Positions 8,584 through 15,736 of a stretch of DNA of 16,469 bases are shown here, piece by piece (positions within the stretch are counted from its first letter, which is position 1; each line of letters begins with the position of its first letter). The DNA comes from JAQBFJ01 sp032123435. Lineage in GTDB: Bacteria; Verrucomicrobiota; Kiritimatiellia; UBA8416; JAQBFJ01. The notes below the pieces were generated by a model that saw only the letters and a list, made by a program, of their open reading frames with translations, was not told the origin of the DNA and did no database searches. Location of the stretch: positions 1 through 16,469 of the forward strand of contig JAQBFJ010000154.1 of the NCBI GenBank assembly GCA_032123435.1, given 5' to 3'. Made by a program: the position numbers and the translations under genes.

Positions 8584-9756
8584 TTAACTCCTGATGAGTC
8601 GACCTAATACCTTAACAATCCGTCCAGCGGCCTTACCATCACCATAAGGATTCTGTGCATGCCGCATTCGCTTGTAAAATTTTTCATCGGTCAGTAGATT
8701 TCCCACAGCCTTCACGATAGATTTCTGCGATGTGCCGACGAGTTTAACCGCCCCTGCGGCAACGGCTTCCGGTCGTTCCGTTATATCACGCATCACAAGC
8801 ACCGGTTTGCCAAGGCTTGGAGCTTCCTCCTGTACTCCGCCGGAATCCGTCAGAATAAGATAAGATCTATTCATAAGGGCCACAAATGACAAGTATGACA
8901 GTGGCGCAATCAGATGAACATTGTAAAATTTAAAACTTCGTTCATCCATACACCCCAGTATCTCATTGACCGGCTTACGAACATTGGGATTAAGATGTAC
9001 GGGATAAACAAAATGAACGTCAGGAAAATTCTTTGCAAGAATAGCTATTGCCTTGCAGATGTTCTCAAAACCTTCTCCGAAATTCTCACGTCGATGCCCC
9101 GTAATAAGCACAATCCGTTCCGCCTTACCCGCTGCATTGCACTCGCCAGGCTGAAGGAATCTAGGCACGCCATCTATGGTTGGAGAATGCTCTTTCACCT
9201 TTGCAAGGGCAATAAAAAGCGCATCAATCACAGTATTTCCGGTAACAAAGATACTTCCAGCAGGCACACCCTCTTTCAGAAGATTCTTGCGATTAGTCTC
9301 TGTCGGTGCGAAATGGAGAGTCCCAAGGCGCGACGTCAATACACGATTCGCCTCCTCCGGCCATGGCGCGCCAAGATTCCAAGTGCGCAAGCCAGCTTCA
9401 ACATGCCCCAGAGGAATGTGATGATAAAACGCCGCAAGCGCAGCACATAACACTGTAGTCGTATCACCTTGAACCATAACAAAGTCAGGCTTTTCATTCG
9501 TCAGATATTTGTCAATGGCAACAAGAGCACGTGATGTAAAACCCGAAAGAGTCTGATTCCGCCGCATAAGATTAAGATCTACATCCGGATTGATCCCGAA
9601 AACTTCAAGCACCTGATCAAGCATCTCCCGATGTTGCGCCGTAACACAGACATTACAGCTGAAACGATGGTCGTTCTTCAGCGCCAGAATTACCGGAGCG
9701 AGCTTGATGGCTTCAGGGCGCGTACCAAATATAACGCTGATCTTCTTTCTTTTCAT
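8584..9756 (-). CDS. wecB: UDP-N-acetylglucosamine 2-epimerase (non-hydrolysing)
   Basis: A 390-residue enzyme converting UDP-GlcNAc to UDP-ManNAc in the cytoplasm, supplying ManNAc or ManNAcA for surface polysaccharides. The family motifs are all present: GTRPEAIKLAPV (11-22), TAQHREMLDQVL, VQGDTTTV with D98, GHVEAGLRT with E120, PWPEEANR with E134/E135, GHRRENFG with H221, YPVHLNPNVR, and TDSGGVQEEAPSLGKPVL. These match the catalytic Asp, Glu and His residues of E. coli WecB (D95, E117, E131, H213). It is the first gene of a four-gene minus-strand operon (wecB, flippase, methyltransferase, GT4). No wecC dehydrogenase is seen in the window. No good Shine-Dalgarno sequence precedes the ATG, but the first motif begins at residue 11, so the start can hardly be elsewhere. 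Confidence 0.96.
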   Translation of the reverse strand: MKRKKISVIFGTRPEAIKLAPVILALKNDHRFSCNVCVTAQHREMLDQVLEVFGINPDVDLNLMRRNQTLSGFTSRALVAIDKYLTNEKPDFVMVQGDTTTVLCAALAAFYHHIPLGHVEAGLRTWNLGAPWPEEANRVLTSRLGTLHFAPTETNRKNLLKEGVPAGSIFVTGNTVIDALFIALAKVKEHSPTIDGVPRFLQPGECNAAGKAERIVLITGHRRENFGEGFENICKAIAILAKNFPDVHFVYPVHLNPNVRKPVNEILGCMDERSFKFYNVHLIAPLSYLSFVALMNRSYLILTDSGGVQEEAPSLGKPVLVMRDITERPEAVAAGAVKLVGTSQKSIVKAVGNLLTDEKFYKRMRHAQNPYGDGKAAGRIVKVLGRLIRS

Positions 9757-9777
9757 AATGACACATGTACAAGTTTC

Positions 9778-9805
9778 ACTTTACCATGTCAGCAATAAAT
9801 GACAA
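9778..9805 (-). promoter_or_regulatory. Weak sigma-70-type promoter candidate for the wecB operon
   Basis: On the minus strand TTGTCA (9800-9805) is followed after 16 bases by TAAAGT (9778-9783), about 22 bases from the wecB ATG. The -35 match is fair and the -10 match weak. Other AT-rich hexamers lie nearby (TAATGA further upstream), so the true start could differ. Confidence 0.25.
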
Positions 9806-10193
9806 GCATGCAGAATTACAACAATTCTCATTATGACCGTTGCCTGTCAATTTCACAAAGATGTTAGCAGGAGCGGATGAGGGGGCAAGTACGAAAATAC
9901 GTTTTCCTCGATCTTTGCGGATAGAGTTTGCCGTGCAGACAACTGCAAAACCAGTTTTTTACATTTTAGCAACATCATGCGGAGTCTCGCCGGGCAATAA
10001 TCTGAACAAAACGATGCAACATATCAGGCAAAAGCAACTGTTATAATAAGGCATCCATGGAATAATTCCGGACAACATTGAAAAAGGATATTCCAACAAC
10101 AAACTCTTTAAAACAAAAGAGTAGGCTCGTCTGCAATATTTTATTTTATACAGGGGTCTATTATTGCAACAGTATCCGGATTCATGTCACCGC

Positions 10194-10223
10194 TTGACTA
10201 CGAACAAAAACTATGCGCATAAT
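10194..10223 (+). promoter_or_regulatory. Sigma-70-type promoter candidate for the peptide operon
   Basis: TTGACT at 10194-10199 and CATAAT at 10218-10223 are separated by 18 bases; each hexamer differs from consensus at one position. Transcription would start near 10230, leaving an untranslated leader of about 50 bases before the first gene. It is the best promoter-like sequence in the divergent gap and points into the seven-gene plus-strand run. Confidence 0.45.
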
Positions 10224-10284
10224 TCATCAATATGCTTCGGACTATGTATCCATTTTATAACGGCAAGTCCACTTGAGAACACTT

Positions 10285-11421
10285 GTGAATAAAAAACAAT
10301 TAGAGTCTCCAAAGAATATTTGCATAGATGCAAGAGAATTTATCAAAGGCAGGAAAACAGGAATCGCCCGTTATTTGGAAAACATGCTTCTATCGTTCAA
10401 CGATGAATCTAAATTTGATTTCACGCTTTTAGTCAAAAACTCTTCTGTTTTGCCGGAATCTCTCGAAAACAGTAAATTCAAATACATCAATATTCCACAA
10501 GCACCTACTTTGATAACCGATCAATATCTGCTACCCAAACTGGCAGAAACAAATAACGCCGATATATTCTTCAGCCCATATTACAAAGTCCCCTTATGCG
10601 GCAATTTCAAGCGAATAATCACTGTTCACGATATTATGTTCCTAAAATTAAAAAGCTTTGGATTAAAACGCTTTCTAACAGGAATTCAACTGCGACTCGC
10701 TGCAGGAAAAACAGACGTAATACTTGCCGATTCAGAATTCTCCAGGAATGATCTTTGTGAATACCTGCCAACCGTTTCCAGCAAAATAAAAGTCGTCTAC
10801 CCAACGATCAACCCGGAATGGAGCAAACCTTTTGATGAAACCCAAACCAACGAAACACGAAACAAGTATTCAACTGGATTACCTTTTCTGCTTTATGTCG
10901 GTAATTTTAAACCTCACAAAAACATAGAATTACTCATAAAATCCTTCATCAAAGCTAAAGAAACAGGCTTTATAAATAACAAATACCTTTTATTGGTCGG
11001 GGGTGACCCAATAAATATGGCTCGAATCAAAACTCTCATACATTCGACCAGCATGAGAGAATGTATCCGGATACACCCTTCTGTTCCTGATGCCGACCTG
11101 AAAGCACTGTATGCCGCCGCGGAATGGTTCATTTCAACATCAGAATACGAAGGATTTGGATACCCCCTTCTTGAAGCAATGACATGCGGCTGTCCCATTA
11201 TTTATTATCCATGCGCATCTATACCTGAAATCACCGGCAACATGCCTGTGCTGATCAATAGATTGATAATTAATGATATCGCCGATTCCATCTCCAAAGC
11301 TTTTGCCGTTAGCGTTGAAGAACGATGTAATTTAATTAAACAAGGCAGACAAAAAGCCGAAGGATTCTTATGCAATGAATCCGCACGTGCGTTTCGAACA
11401 ATCATTGAATCCATGACATAA
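10285..11421 (+). CDS. GT4 family glycosyltransferase (GT-B fold)
   Basis: A 378-residue protein if started at GTG 10285, which has GAGAA about 8 bases upstream; a TTG at 10273 would add four residues but has no ribosome-binding site. Family homology begins at ICIDAREFIKGRKTGIARYL, the usual N-terminus of the GT4 subgroup that includes many mannosyl- and rhamnosyltransferase-like enzymes. VHDIMFL and ILADSEFSRNDL follow in the acceptor domain. The C-terminal domain starts at LLYVGNFKPHKNIELLI, and the EX7E pair lies in YEGFGYPLLEAMTCGCP. It precedes the kinase-like gene by 46 bases in the same direction. It could belong to the polysaccharide locus or could glycosylate the peptide encoded downstream; the sequence does not decide. 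Confidence 0.9.
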   Translation: MNKKQLESPKNICIDAREFIKGRKTGIARYLENMLLSFNDESKFDFTLLVKNSSVLPESLENSKFKYINIPQAPTLITDQYLLPKLAETNNADIFFSPYYKVPLCGNFKRIITVHDIMFLKLKSFGLKRFLTGIQLRLAAGKTDVILADSEFSRNDLCEYLPTVSSKIKVVYPTINPEWSKPFDETQTNETRNKYSTGLPFLLYVGNFKPHKNIELLIKSFIKAKETGFINNKYLLLVGGDPINMARIKTLIHSTSMRECIRIHPSVPDADLKALYAAAEWFISTSEYEGFGYPLLEAMTCGCPIIYYPCASIPEITGNMPVLINRLIINDIADSISKAFAVSVEERCNLIKQGRQKAEGFLCNESARAFRTIIESMT

Positions 11422-11467
11422 CCTGTTCACCACACTTTACCTCCGACATAGTCAAAAGCCATATAAT

Positions 11468-12250
11468 ATGAAAAAGCTCATCGCAAACATGAATACAGCA
11501 GAAACTCCTTTGCGCCTTCAATTCTATGATCCGACCTTATATCAAACGGTAATATCCACACTGAATACATGCAACTCCGACACAACCCCTTTCCTGACTC
11601 TTGACGTCCAGACATCTCCCCTTGCCCCGTCCATGCAAAACGAACAACCTCAATATCTGCTTGATGGACATGGTGAATATAAATGTATTCTGGATATAAA
11701 CAACAACTCTGGATCCATACACCTTACATCAAATTCACCATGCGCAGCGCTCGCTAATTGCATAAGGCAGATATATACACACCTGATAATTACAAATAAC
11801 GGATTGGTGATCCATGCCGCATGTGTAGTCAGAAATAACCAAGCATATATTTTTGCTGGCAAATCAACTGCCGGCAAATCAACCGTGTGCGAATTGTCTC
11901 ACAACTGCATCATCGCAAGCGACGACCTCACCGCCATCCTAAAACTGAACGACCGATTCCATGCATGGGGACTTCCTGCCGTTAATCTCACCACACACAC
12001 ACATCCAACAGGCCCTTTTGAAATCAAATCCATCTTCACTCTTGTCAAAAGCGACTATAACCACATAATGCGCCTCTCCAACGCTAAGGCCATCGCCAAT
12101 ATACTTGCATTGCCCGCAAATTTACTCCAAACAACACAATCAGCCAAAACACTTGAGCTTGTTCATGAATTAATCCATTATGTTCCTGTTTATGAATTAC
12201 ACTTCAAAAAAGACCCATCCTTCTGGAAATGTATAGAAGAATCAATGTGA
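11468..12250 (+). CDS. HprK-like (HPr serine kinase-related) P-loop kinase
   Basis: A 260-residue protein whose C-terminal half matches HPr kinase/phosphatase-related kinases. GLVIHAACVVRNNQAYIFAG (112-131) leads into a Walker A loop GKSTAGKST (131-139), then IIASDDLTA with the D152/D153 pair equivalent to the HprK 'aDD', then WGLPAVNL and a long helical tail. The first about 100 residues are a poorly conserved lead. True HprK has a different N-terminal domain and acts on HPr; this one belongs with the HprK-like proteins of lasso-peptide and exopolysaccharide clusters. In the paeninodin cluster a relative (PadeK) phosphorylates a Ser of the precursor peptide. The P-loop has a five-codon tandem repeat (AGKST twice, DNA copies 11858-11868 and 11873-11883). 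It lies 7 bases before the PqqD-like gene. No strong ribosome-binding site is visible; ATG at 11489 is an alternative start. Confidence 0.8.
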   Translation: MKKLIANMNTAETPLRLQFYDPTLYQTVISTLNTCNSDTTPFLTLDVQTSPLAPSMQNEQPQYLLDGHGEYKCILDINNNSGSIHLTSNSPCAALANCIRQIYTHLIITNNGLVIHAACVVRNNQAYIFAGKSTAGKSTVCELSHNCIIASDDLTAILKLNDRFHAWGLPAVNLTTHTHPTGPFEIKSIFTLVKSDYNHIMRLSNAKAIANILALPANLLQTTQSAKTLELVHELIHYVPVYELHFKKDPSFWKCIEESM

Positions 12251-12257
12251 CAGAAAA

Positions 12258-12536
12258 ATGAATATAACAAATAACAGCGTGCCGCAAAGATCACCCCAAA
12301 TCGTCTCGCGTGTCGTTGATGATGAAACAGTAATAGTTGATCCGCCAAAAGGTATTGTCACAATCATAAACAATACGGGGTCACGAATATGGGAACTCAT
12401 AGACAATAAACGCACAGCAGGCGAAATAGCCTCTGTTATCAAGACCGAGTATGACGTATCTGAAGAATGCGCGTGGACAGATTTGAGGGAATTCCTGGCC
12501 GACATGATACAAAAGGACCTGATTCTGCTGTCATAA
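12258..12536 (+). CDS. PqqD-like protein (RiPP recognition element)
   Basis: A 92-residue stand-alone PqqD-family protein of normal length. It shows the three-strand start (PQIVSRVVDDETVIVDPPKG), the strand IVTIINNTGSRIWELID that carries the family's 'lN.tg..iWeli' signature (about 34-49), and the helix-turn-helix-like tail (TAGEIASVIKTEYDV, then LREFLADMIQKDLILL). PqqD-type domains bind the leader of a ribosomally made peptide through an edge strand and present it to a radical SAM or other modifying enzyme. It sits 7 bases after the kinase gene and 2 bases before the radical SAM gene, which strongly suggests the two proteins work together on the small peptide encoded at 13611. Confidence 0.92.
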   Translation: MNITNNSVPQRSPQIVSRVVDDETVIVDPPKGIVTIINNTGSRIWELIDNKRTAGEIASVIKTEYDVSEECAWTDLREFLADMIQKDLILLS

Positions 12537-12538
12537 CC

Positions 12539-13651
12539 ATGAAAACCCATTCCAATTCATATACAGCACCCAAACCCGCTCAACGACCCGACCCTTACCA
12601 GATTATCATGCAAAAAACATTCGAAAAGAAGATCCCTTTCATCGCTCACTGGGAACTTACATACCGATGTAATTTATCGTGCCGACACTGTTATGCCAAT
12701 ACCAGAACCCATGATGAACTTACACTCCTGGAAATAGAAGATATACTGGAACAACTCGCCCACATGAACTGCCTGTTCCTGACATTTACAGGAGGTGAAG
12801 TTTTCTGCAGAAATGACATTGCTAGTATTCTCAAGTCCGCCCAAAAAAGAAATTTCGCGATTCGTCTATTTACCAATGGAACACTTATTACACCAGAACA
12901 CGCTGACAGCCTGGCAGAAGCCGGTCTATTGAGCGTTGAAATCAGCCTCTACTCGATGGAGGCGGATATTCACGACATGATAACAAACACACCTGGCTCC
13001 CATAATAAGACAATAACCGCCATTAAATTATGCCGGGAAAGAAACATTAACACCACTATCAAATCTCCTTTGCTCAAATATAACGTCTCAGAATACCGCA
13101 AGCTGAAACAGTTCGCCGAAAATATCGGTGCCAAATTTGTTTTTGATTTCGTACTCGTTCCGACAGATAGCGGATCAACCCCCATGAAACAACATGGATT
13201 ATCCGAAAAACAAATTTTCGAATTCATACTGGCCAATGCCGTTCCGGGACAAAATCCACCCGGCACCCATATCGACACAGCAAGCCCTGTATGCGGCGCT
13301 GGCTCAAATACGATTTGTATAAATCCGCAAGGCGACGTTTTTCCATGCCTGGCTGTTCGAAAATCAGCGGGAAATCTGAGAAATGACAGGCTCGCACAAA
13401 TATGGAAATCACCCGCTCTTGACAAATTGCGCGTATCGCGCTATTGTGATTTATTGGATTGCTGCTCATGTGATATGCAAAGCTACTGTCCACGTTGTCC
13501 CGGCGCAGCGCTCGCCGAATGCGGCAACCTGCTGGGTAAATATGAGTCAGCATGCAGTGTTGCAAGAGCAACAAAAAAAGCCATCAAAAAACTAATGGCA
13601 AAGGACACTAATGCAAGCCACAAAGAAAAAAAAGACATACAGGAAACCTGA
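12539..13651 (+). CDS. Radical SAM/SPASM peptide-modifying enzyme
   Basis: A 370-residue radical SAM protein from ATG 12539, two bases after the PqqD-like stop; an upstream in-frame ATG at 12467 would overlap that gene by 70 bases and adds non-homologous residues. The [4Fe-4S] motif is CNLSCRHCY with C44, C48 and C51; TFTGGEV (83-88) is the SAM-binding 'GGE', and LFTNGTLI follows. The C-terminal SPASM domain has Cys at 252, 260, 270, 303, 308, 309, 311, 317, 320, 328 and 339, enough for two auxiliary clusters, with INPQGDVFPCL and NLRNDRLAQIW as in PqqE and sactisynthase-type enzymes. It likely forms a carbon-carbon or thioether link, or another change, in the neighbouring precursor. The last 41 bases overlap the small peptide gene; the overlapping tail is Lys- and Asp-rich. 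Confidence 0.93.
   Translation: MKTHSNSYTAPKPAQRPDPYQIIMQKTFEKKIPFIAHWELTYRCNLSCRHCYANTRTHDELTLLEIEDILEQLAHMNCLFLTFTGGEVFCRNDIASILKSAQKRNFAIRLFTNGTLITPEHADSLAEAGLLSVEISLYSMEADIHDMITNTPGSHNKTITAIKLCRERNINTTIKSPLLKYNVSEYRKLKQFAENIGAKFVFDFVLVPTDSGSTPMKQHGLSEKQIFEFILANAVPGQNPPGTHIDTASPVCGAGSNTICINPQGDVFPCLAVRKSAGNLRNDRLAQIWKSPALDKLRVSRYCDLLDCCSCDMQSYCPRCPGAALAECGNLLGKYESACSVARATKKAIKKLMAKDTNASHKEKKDIQET
13601..13605 (+). promoter_or_regulatory. Ribosome-binding site of the small peptide gene
   Basis: AAGGA lies 5 bases before the ATG at 13611 and inside the radical SAM coding sequence. It is one of the clearest Shine-Dalgarno sequences in the plus-strand operon and is the main reason to trust that the short frame downstream is translated. 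Confidence 0.65.
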
Positions 13652-13766
13652 AATAACACATCGGCAGAATATTGAAGTCCTGGCCGCAGCCTGCGACTCA
13701 CAATGGCTGCCGGGAAAAACATGCATGCTTGACGGCCAACCCACATGCATAAAGACACGGCTTTAA
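13611..13766 (+). CDS. Candidate RiPP precursor peptide (51 residues, three Cys)
   Basis: A 51-residue frame not similar to any family I can name. The N-terminal leader is very basic (QATKKKKTYRKPEI) and contains YRKPEI (10-15), which fits the YxxPx(L/I) element that PqqD-type proteins bind in lasso and related precursors. NIEVLAAAC (20-28) follows; Ala at 25 and 27 would be at -3 and -1 for a cut before C28, as signal-peptidase-like enzymes prefer. The remaining 24 residues hold C28, C38 and C46 plus Trp32, Pro and Gly, a composition usual for a modified core. The gene has an AAGGA ribosome-binding site, overlaps the radical SAM gene by 41 bases and the next gene by 22. No lasso cyclase or transglutaminase-like protease is present, so a radical SAM product is more likely. 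Function is inferred. Confidence 0.7.
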   Translation: MQATKKKKTYRKPEITHRQNIEVLAAACDSQWLPGKTCMLDGQPTCIKTRL

Positions 13767-15310
13767 AACATGACATTATGCTTCCTGCCAGAATAATACA
13801 GCAATCAAAAGAAATCCTTTCCTCTTATTTGAACGATGGGAAAAGCGTACAGGTATCGACAATAACATCCAGCATGAAACCAGCAATATTCCCCGGCGAC
13901 ACCTTGACTGTCACCCGCGCACAGCCCGACTCGCTCCGTTCCGGCGATATAATACTCGTTGATATTGATAACCAATGGACTGCTCATCGCGTTGTAGCAT
14001 TAAGATCATACGGCAACACAATATGCGCAATAACTCGCGGCGACAATTCCACCCATTCAGACACACCGGTCCCGATAAACAAAATCATAGGCAAAGTAAT
14101 CCGAATCAACAGAAAAACAGGTAATACCACCAGCACCTTGACGGCCCCACCCGTCAAAATGGACGAAGCCCTGCTCATGGCATCATTTCCTTCCTGCGAA
14201 AACCGGCATCCGCAACATATAACAGCAGAATTCGAACCTGATTCTTTTTTCCAGTCAGCTCAGATCGAAGGACTCGCACCACTCATTTATTTCCATCGTT
14301 ACGCCAATCAACACGACACCCCTGATAATCCGCTCAGAAACAGTTACATGACCACCTTGTCGAGAAACACCATTTTCCTCGACAAACTTCATGCAATTGC
14401 CACTGAATTGCAGCAAATTGATTTTATACTTCTAAAAGGCGCTTGTCTGGCTTCTCATGTATACCCATCACCGGGGTTGCGGCAATTTTCCGATATAGAC
14501 ATATTCATAAAACCTGATGATGTCCCAGCAGCCAACCTCAAACTCAACCAGTCAGGTTACAGGCGTTTTACGGGACCAGAAGCAGACGTCATTCCAACAA
14601 CATCCAGCTATCTCAACAGCATTTTATACCGATCAGACAATCCATGCATGCCGTCAATTCACGTCCACTGGCATCTGATCAATTCCATCATGCCAAAATA
14701 TCTATTCACCAATATTGATATGTCAGAAATATGGCGATCAGCCATACATGTCAATGATACATGGCTAACCCTTGACCCAAGACATCTTCTTATTCATCTT
14801 TGTGAACACGCTACGCGACATTCATTCGACAGACTAATTCTTCTACGGGACATTGCCGAAGTAATACTTTTTTACGAAATAGATTGGGACCAATTCGTAC
14901 ATGACTGCATAGAGTTCGGGCTCACCCACCCCGTTTATTACTGCCTCCTTTATGTAAGCAGAAAGACCGGTATAACGCCTCCATTATACGTGCTTAATAA
15001 ACTGCGTCCCGCGCATCCTGGCATGTTCGAAAAACTATTCTTCTCCCTCGCTGTAAACAACGCACGCAGTCCTGAATTATGCAATCTCCTTTATTTCGAT
15101 TCAGCCGGATCTTTTCAAAATAAAATTAGGCTAATGAATCGCATGTTATTTCCTCCGCTTGCAACACTGTCTTGCGCTTCAGGCAGCGCCATGAACAGAA
15201 CCACTTACATGAGTCGCCTGCTACGCGGGGCACGACACATAACAGTCGCAACACGACACATAATAAACAACACTAAACAAAGAAGCTTACAACACCATGA
15301 AAAAATCTGA
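13745..15310 (+). CDS. S26-type (signal-peptidase-like) domain fused to a PF14907-type nucleotidyltransferase
   Basis: A 521-residue two-domain protein. Residues about 36-125 form an S24/S26 peptidase-like module: TSSMKPAIFPGD with candidate Ser43, SGDIILVD, TAHRVV with His81, and TRGDNSTHSD with Asp106, which matches the Ser-His-Asp arrangement of SipW/Sec11-type enzymes rather than the Ser-Lys type. There is no transmembrane helix before it. Residues about 138-500 match the uncharacterised NTP_transf_5 family: FILLKGACLASHVYP (G232), RQFSDIDIFI (D250, D252 as metal ligands), SIHVHWHL (307-309 region) and LLIHLCEHATRH. Such proteins occur in exopolysaccharide and some lasso-peptide clusters without a proven reaction. 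The fusion suggests that cleavage and nucleotidylation of one substrate, perhaps the small peptide, are linked. It overlaps that peptide gene by 22 bases and the next gene by 14. No clear ribosome-binding site is seen at the ATG. Confidence 0.8.
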   Translation: MHKDTALKHDIMLPARIIQQSKEILSSYLNDGKSVQVSTITSSMKPAIFPGDTLTVTRAQPDSLRSGDIILVDIDNQWTAHRVVALRSYGNTICAITRGDNSTHSDTPVPINKIIGKVIRINRKTGNTTSTLTAPPVKMDEALLMASFPSCENRHPQHITAEFEPDSFFQSAQIEGLAPLIYFHRYANQHDTPDNPLRNSYMTTLSRNTIFLDKLHAIATELQQIDFILLKGACLASHVYPSPGLRQFSDIDIFIKPDDVPAANLKLNQSGYRRFTGPEADVIPTTSSYLNSILYRSDNPCMPSIHVHWHLINSIMPKYLFTNIDMSEIWRSAIHVNDTWLTLDPRHLLIHLCEHATRHSFDRLILLRDIAEVILFYEIDWDQFVHDCIEFGLTHPVYYCLLYVSRKTGITPPLYVLNKLRPAHPGMFEKLFFSLAVNNARSPELCNLLYFDSAGSFQNKIRLMNRMLFPPLATLSCASGSAMNRTTYMSRLLRGARHITVATRHIINNTKQRSLQHHEKI

Positions 15311-15734
15311 AGTAAAACGAAGGCTGAAAAGCGACAAATTATTCGGTAAAATAGCTTTCTGGCAATTCCTCGGCTTTCTTATCATGCTGGCCATAGTCTG
15401 GATCAGCGAGATTGTTGATTTGCCAGCTATTTTCTTCAACCTCAAAATAAGAGAAGTCGATGTCTTTCGCGCCTGCATATTGTCTGCGGCCGTTATTATA
15501 TCATCGATAATAACTGTTGGTCATACATACGTTCAACAGAAACATATAATAAGAGGCTTGCTTATCATATGTTCATCATGCGGCAAACTTAAAGTCAGCC
15601 AGAATTCATGGGAAGATATCTCGTTGTTCCTTGAACAACGCAGTCTTGCCGCGCTCAGTCATGGAATATGTCCCGAATGTTACGAGAAACTAATGAAGGT
15701 TATGGACAAACAATCTTCCTCTTCCAGCAAATAA
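15297..15734 (+). CDS. Small membrane protein with a C-terminal four-cysteine zinc-ribbon-like tail
   Basis: A 145-residue protein. Two hydrophobic stretches (about 19-48 and 58-76) make a likely two-helix membrane anchor with a basic N-terminus. A linker leads to CSSCGKLKVSQNSWEDI (92-108) and SHGICPECYEKLM (121-133), a CxxC...CxxC arrangement (C92, C95, C125, C128) that should bind a metal. From memory this tail, ending SHGICPEC, is familiar as the 'CxxCkkiR...W..ie.yi....a.fSHGICP.C' ending found on many PAS-containing histidine kinases and response regulators in deltaproteobacteria and related phyla; here it is alone on a membrane anchor. It overlaps the nucleotidyltransferase by 14 bases and closes the plus-strand run. 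A signalling or tethering role is possible. The last seven residues are mostly Ser. Confidence 0.75.
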   Translation: MKKSEVKRRLKSDKLFGKIAFWQFLGFLIMLAIVWISEIVDLPAIFFNLKIREVDVFRACILSAAVIISSIITVGHTYVQQKHIIRGLLIICSSCGKLKVSQNSWEDISLFLEQRSLAALSHGICPECYEKLMKVMDKQSSSSSK

Positions 15735-15736
15735 AA

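Larger units (their letters stand above)
9757..10284. other. Divergent intergenic region of about 0.5 kb without a convincing gene
   Basis: This separates the wecB operon (minus) from the peptide operon (plus). I see a plus-strand promoter candidate near its right end, a weaker minus-strand candidate near its left end, and a small hairpin (ACTCTTT at 10103-10109 with AAAGAGT at 10116-10122, 6-base loop) without a U-tract. A 68-codon frame from TTG at 9840 has no ribosome-binding site, no recognisable motif and mixed composition, so I do not call it a gene. No tRNA or known riboswitch is recognised. Confidence 0.6.

Noticed and set aside
9840..10046. 68-codon plus-strand frame in the intergenic region
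   Set aside because: TTG start, no Shine-Dalgarno sequence, no recognisable motif or domain; the composition looks like chance.
10103..10122. Hairpin ACTCTTT/AAAGAGT as a terminator
   Set aside because: Short AT-rich stem without a following U-tract on either strand.
12467..12538. Longer start for the radical SAM gene
   Set aside because: It would overlap the PqqD-like gene by 70 bases and adds residues with no family resemblance; ATG 12539 lies just after the PqqD stop.
13611..13766. Lasso peptide interpretation of the small peptide
   Set aside because: The leader YxxPxI element and the HprK-like kinase fit, but no asparagine-synthase-like cyclase or transglutaminase-like protease is in the window and a radical SAM/SPASM enzyme sits next door.
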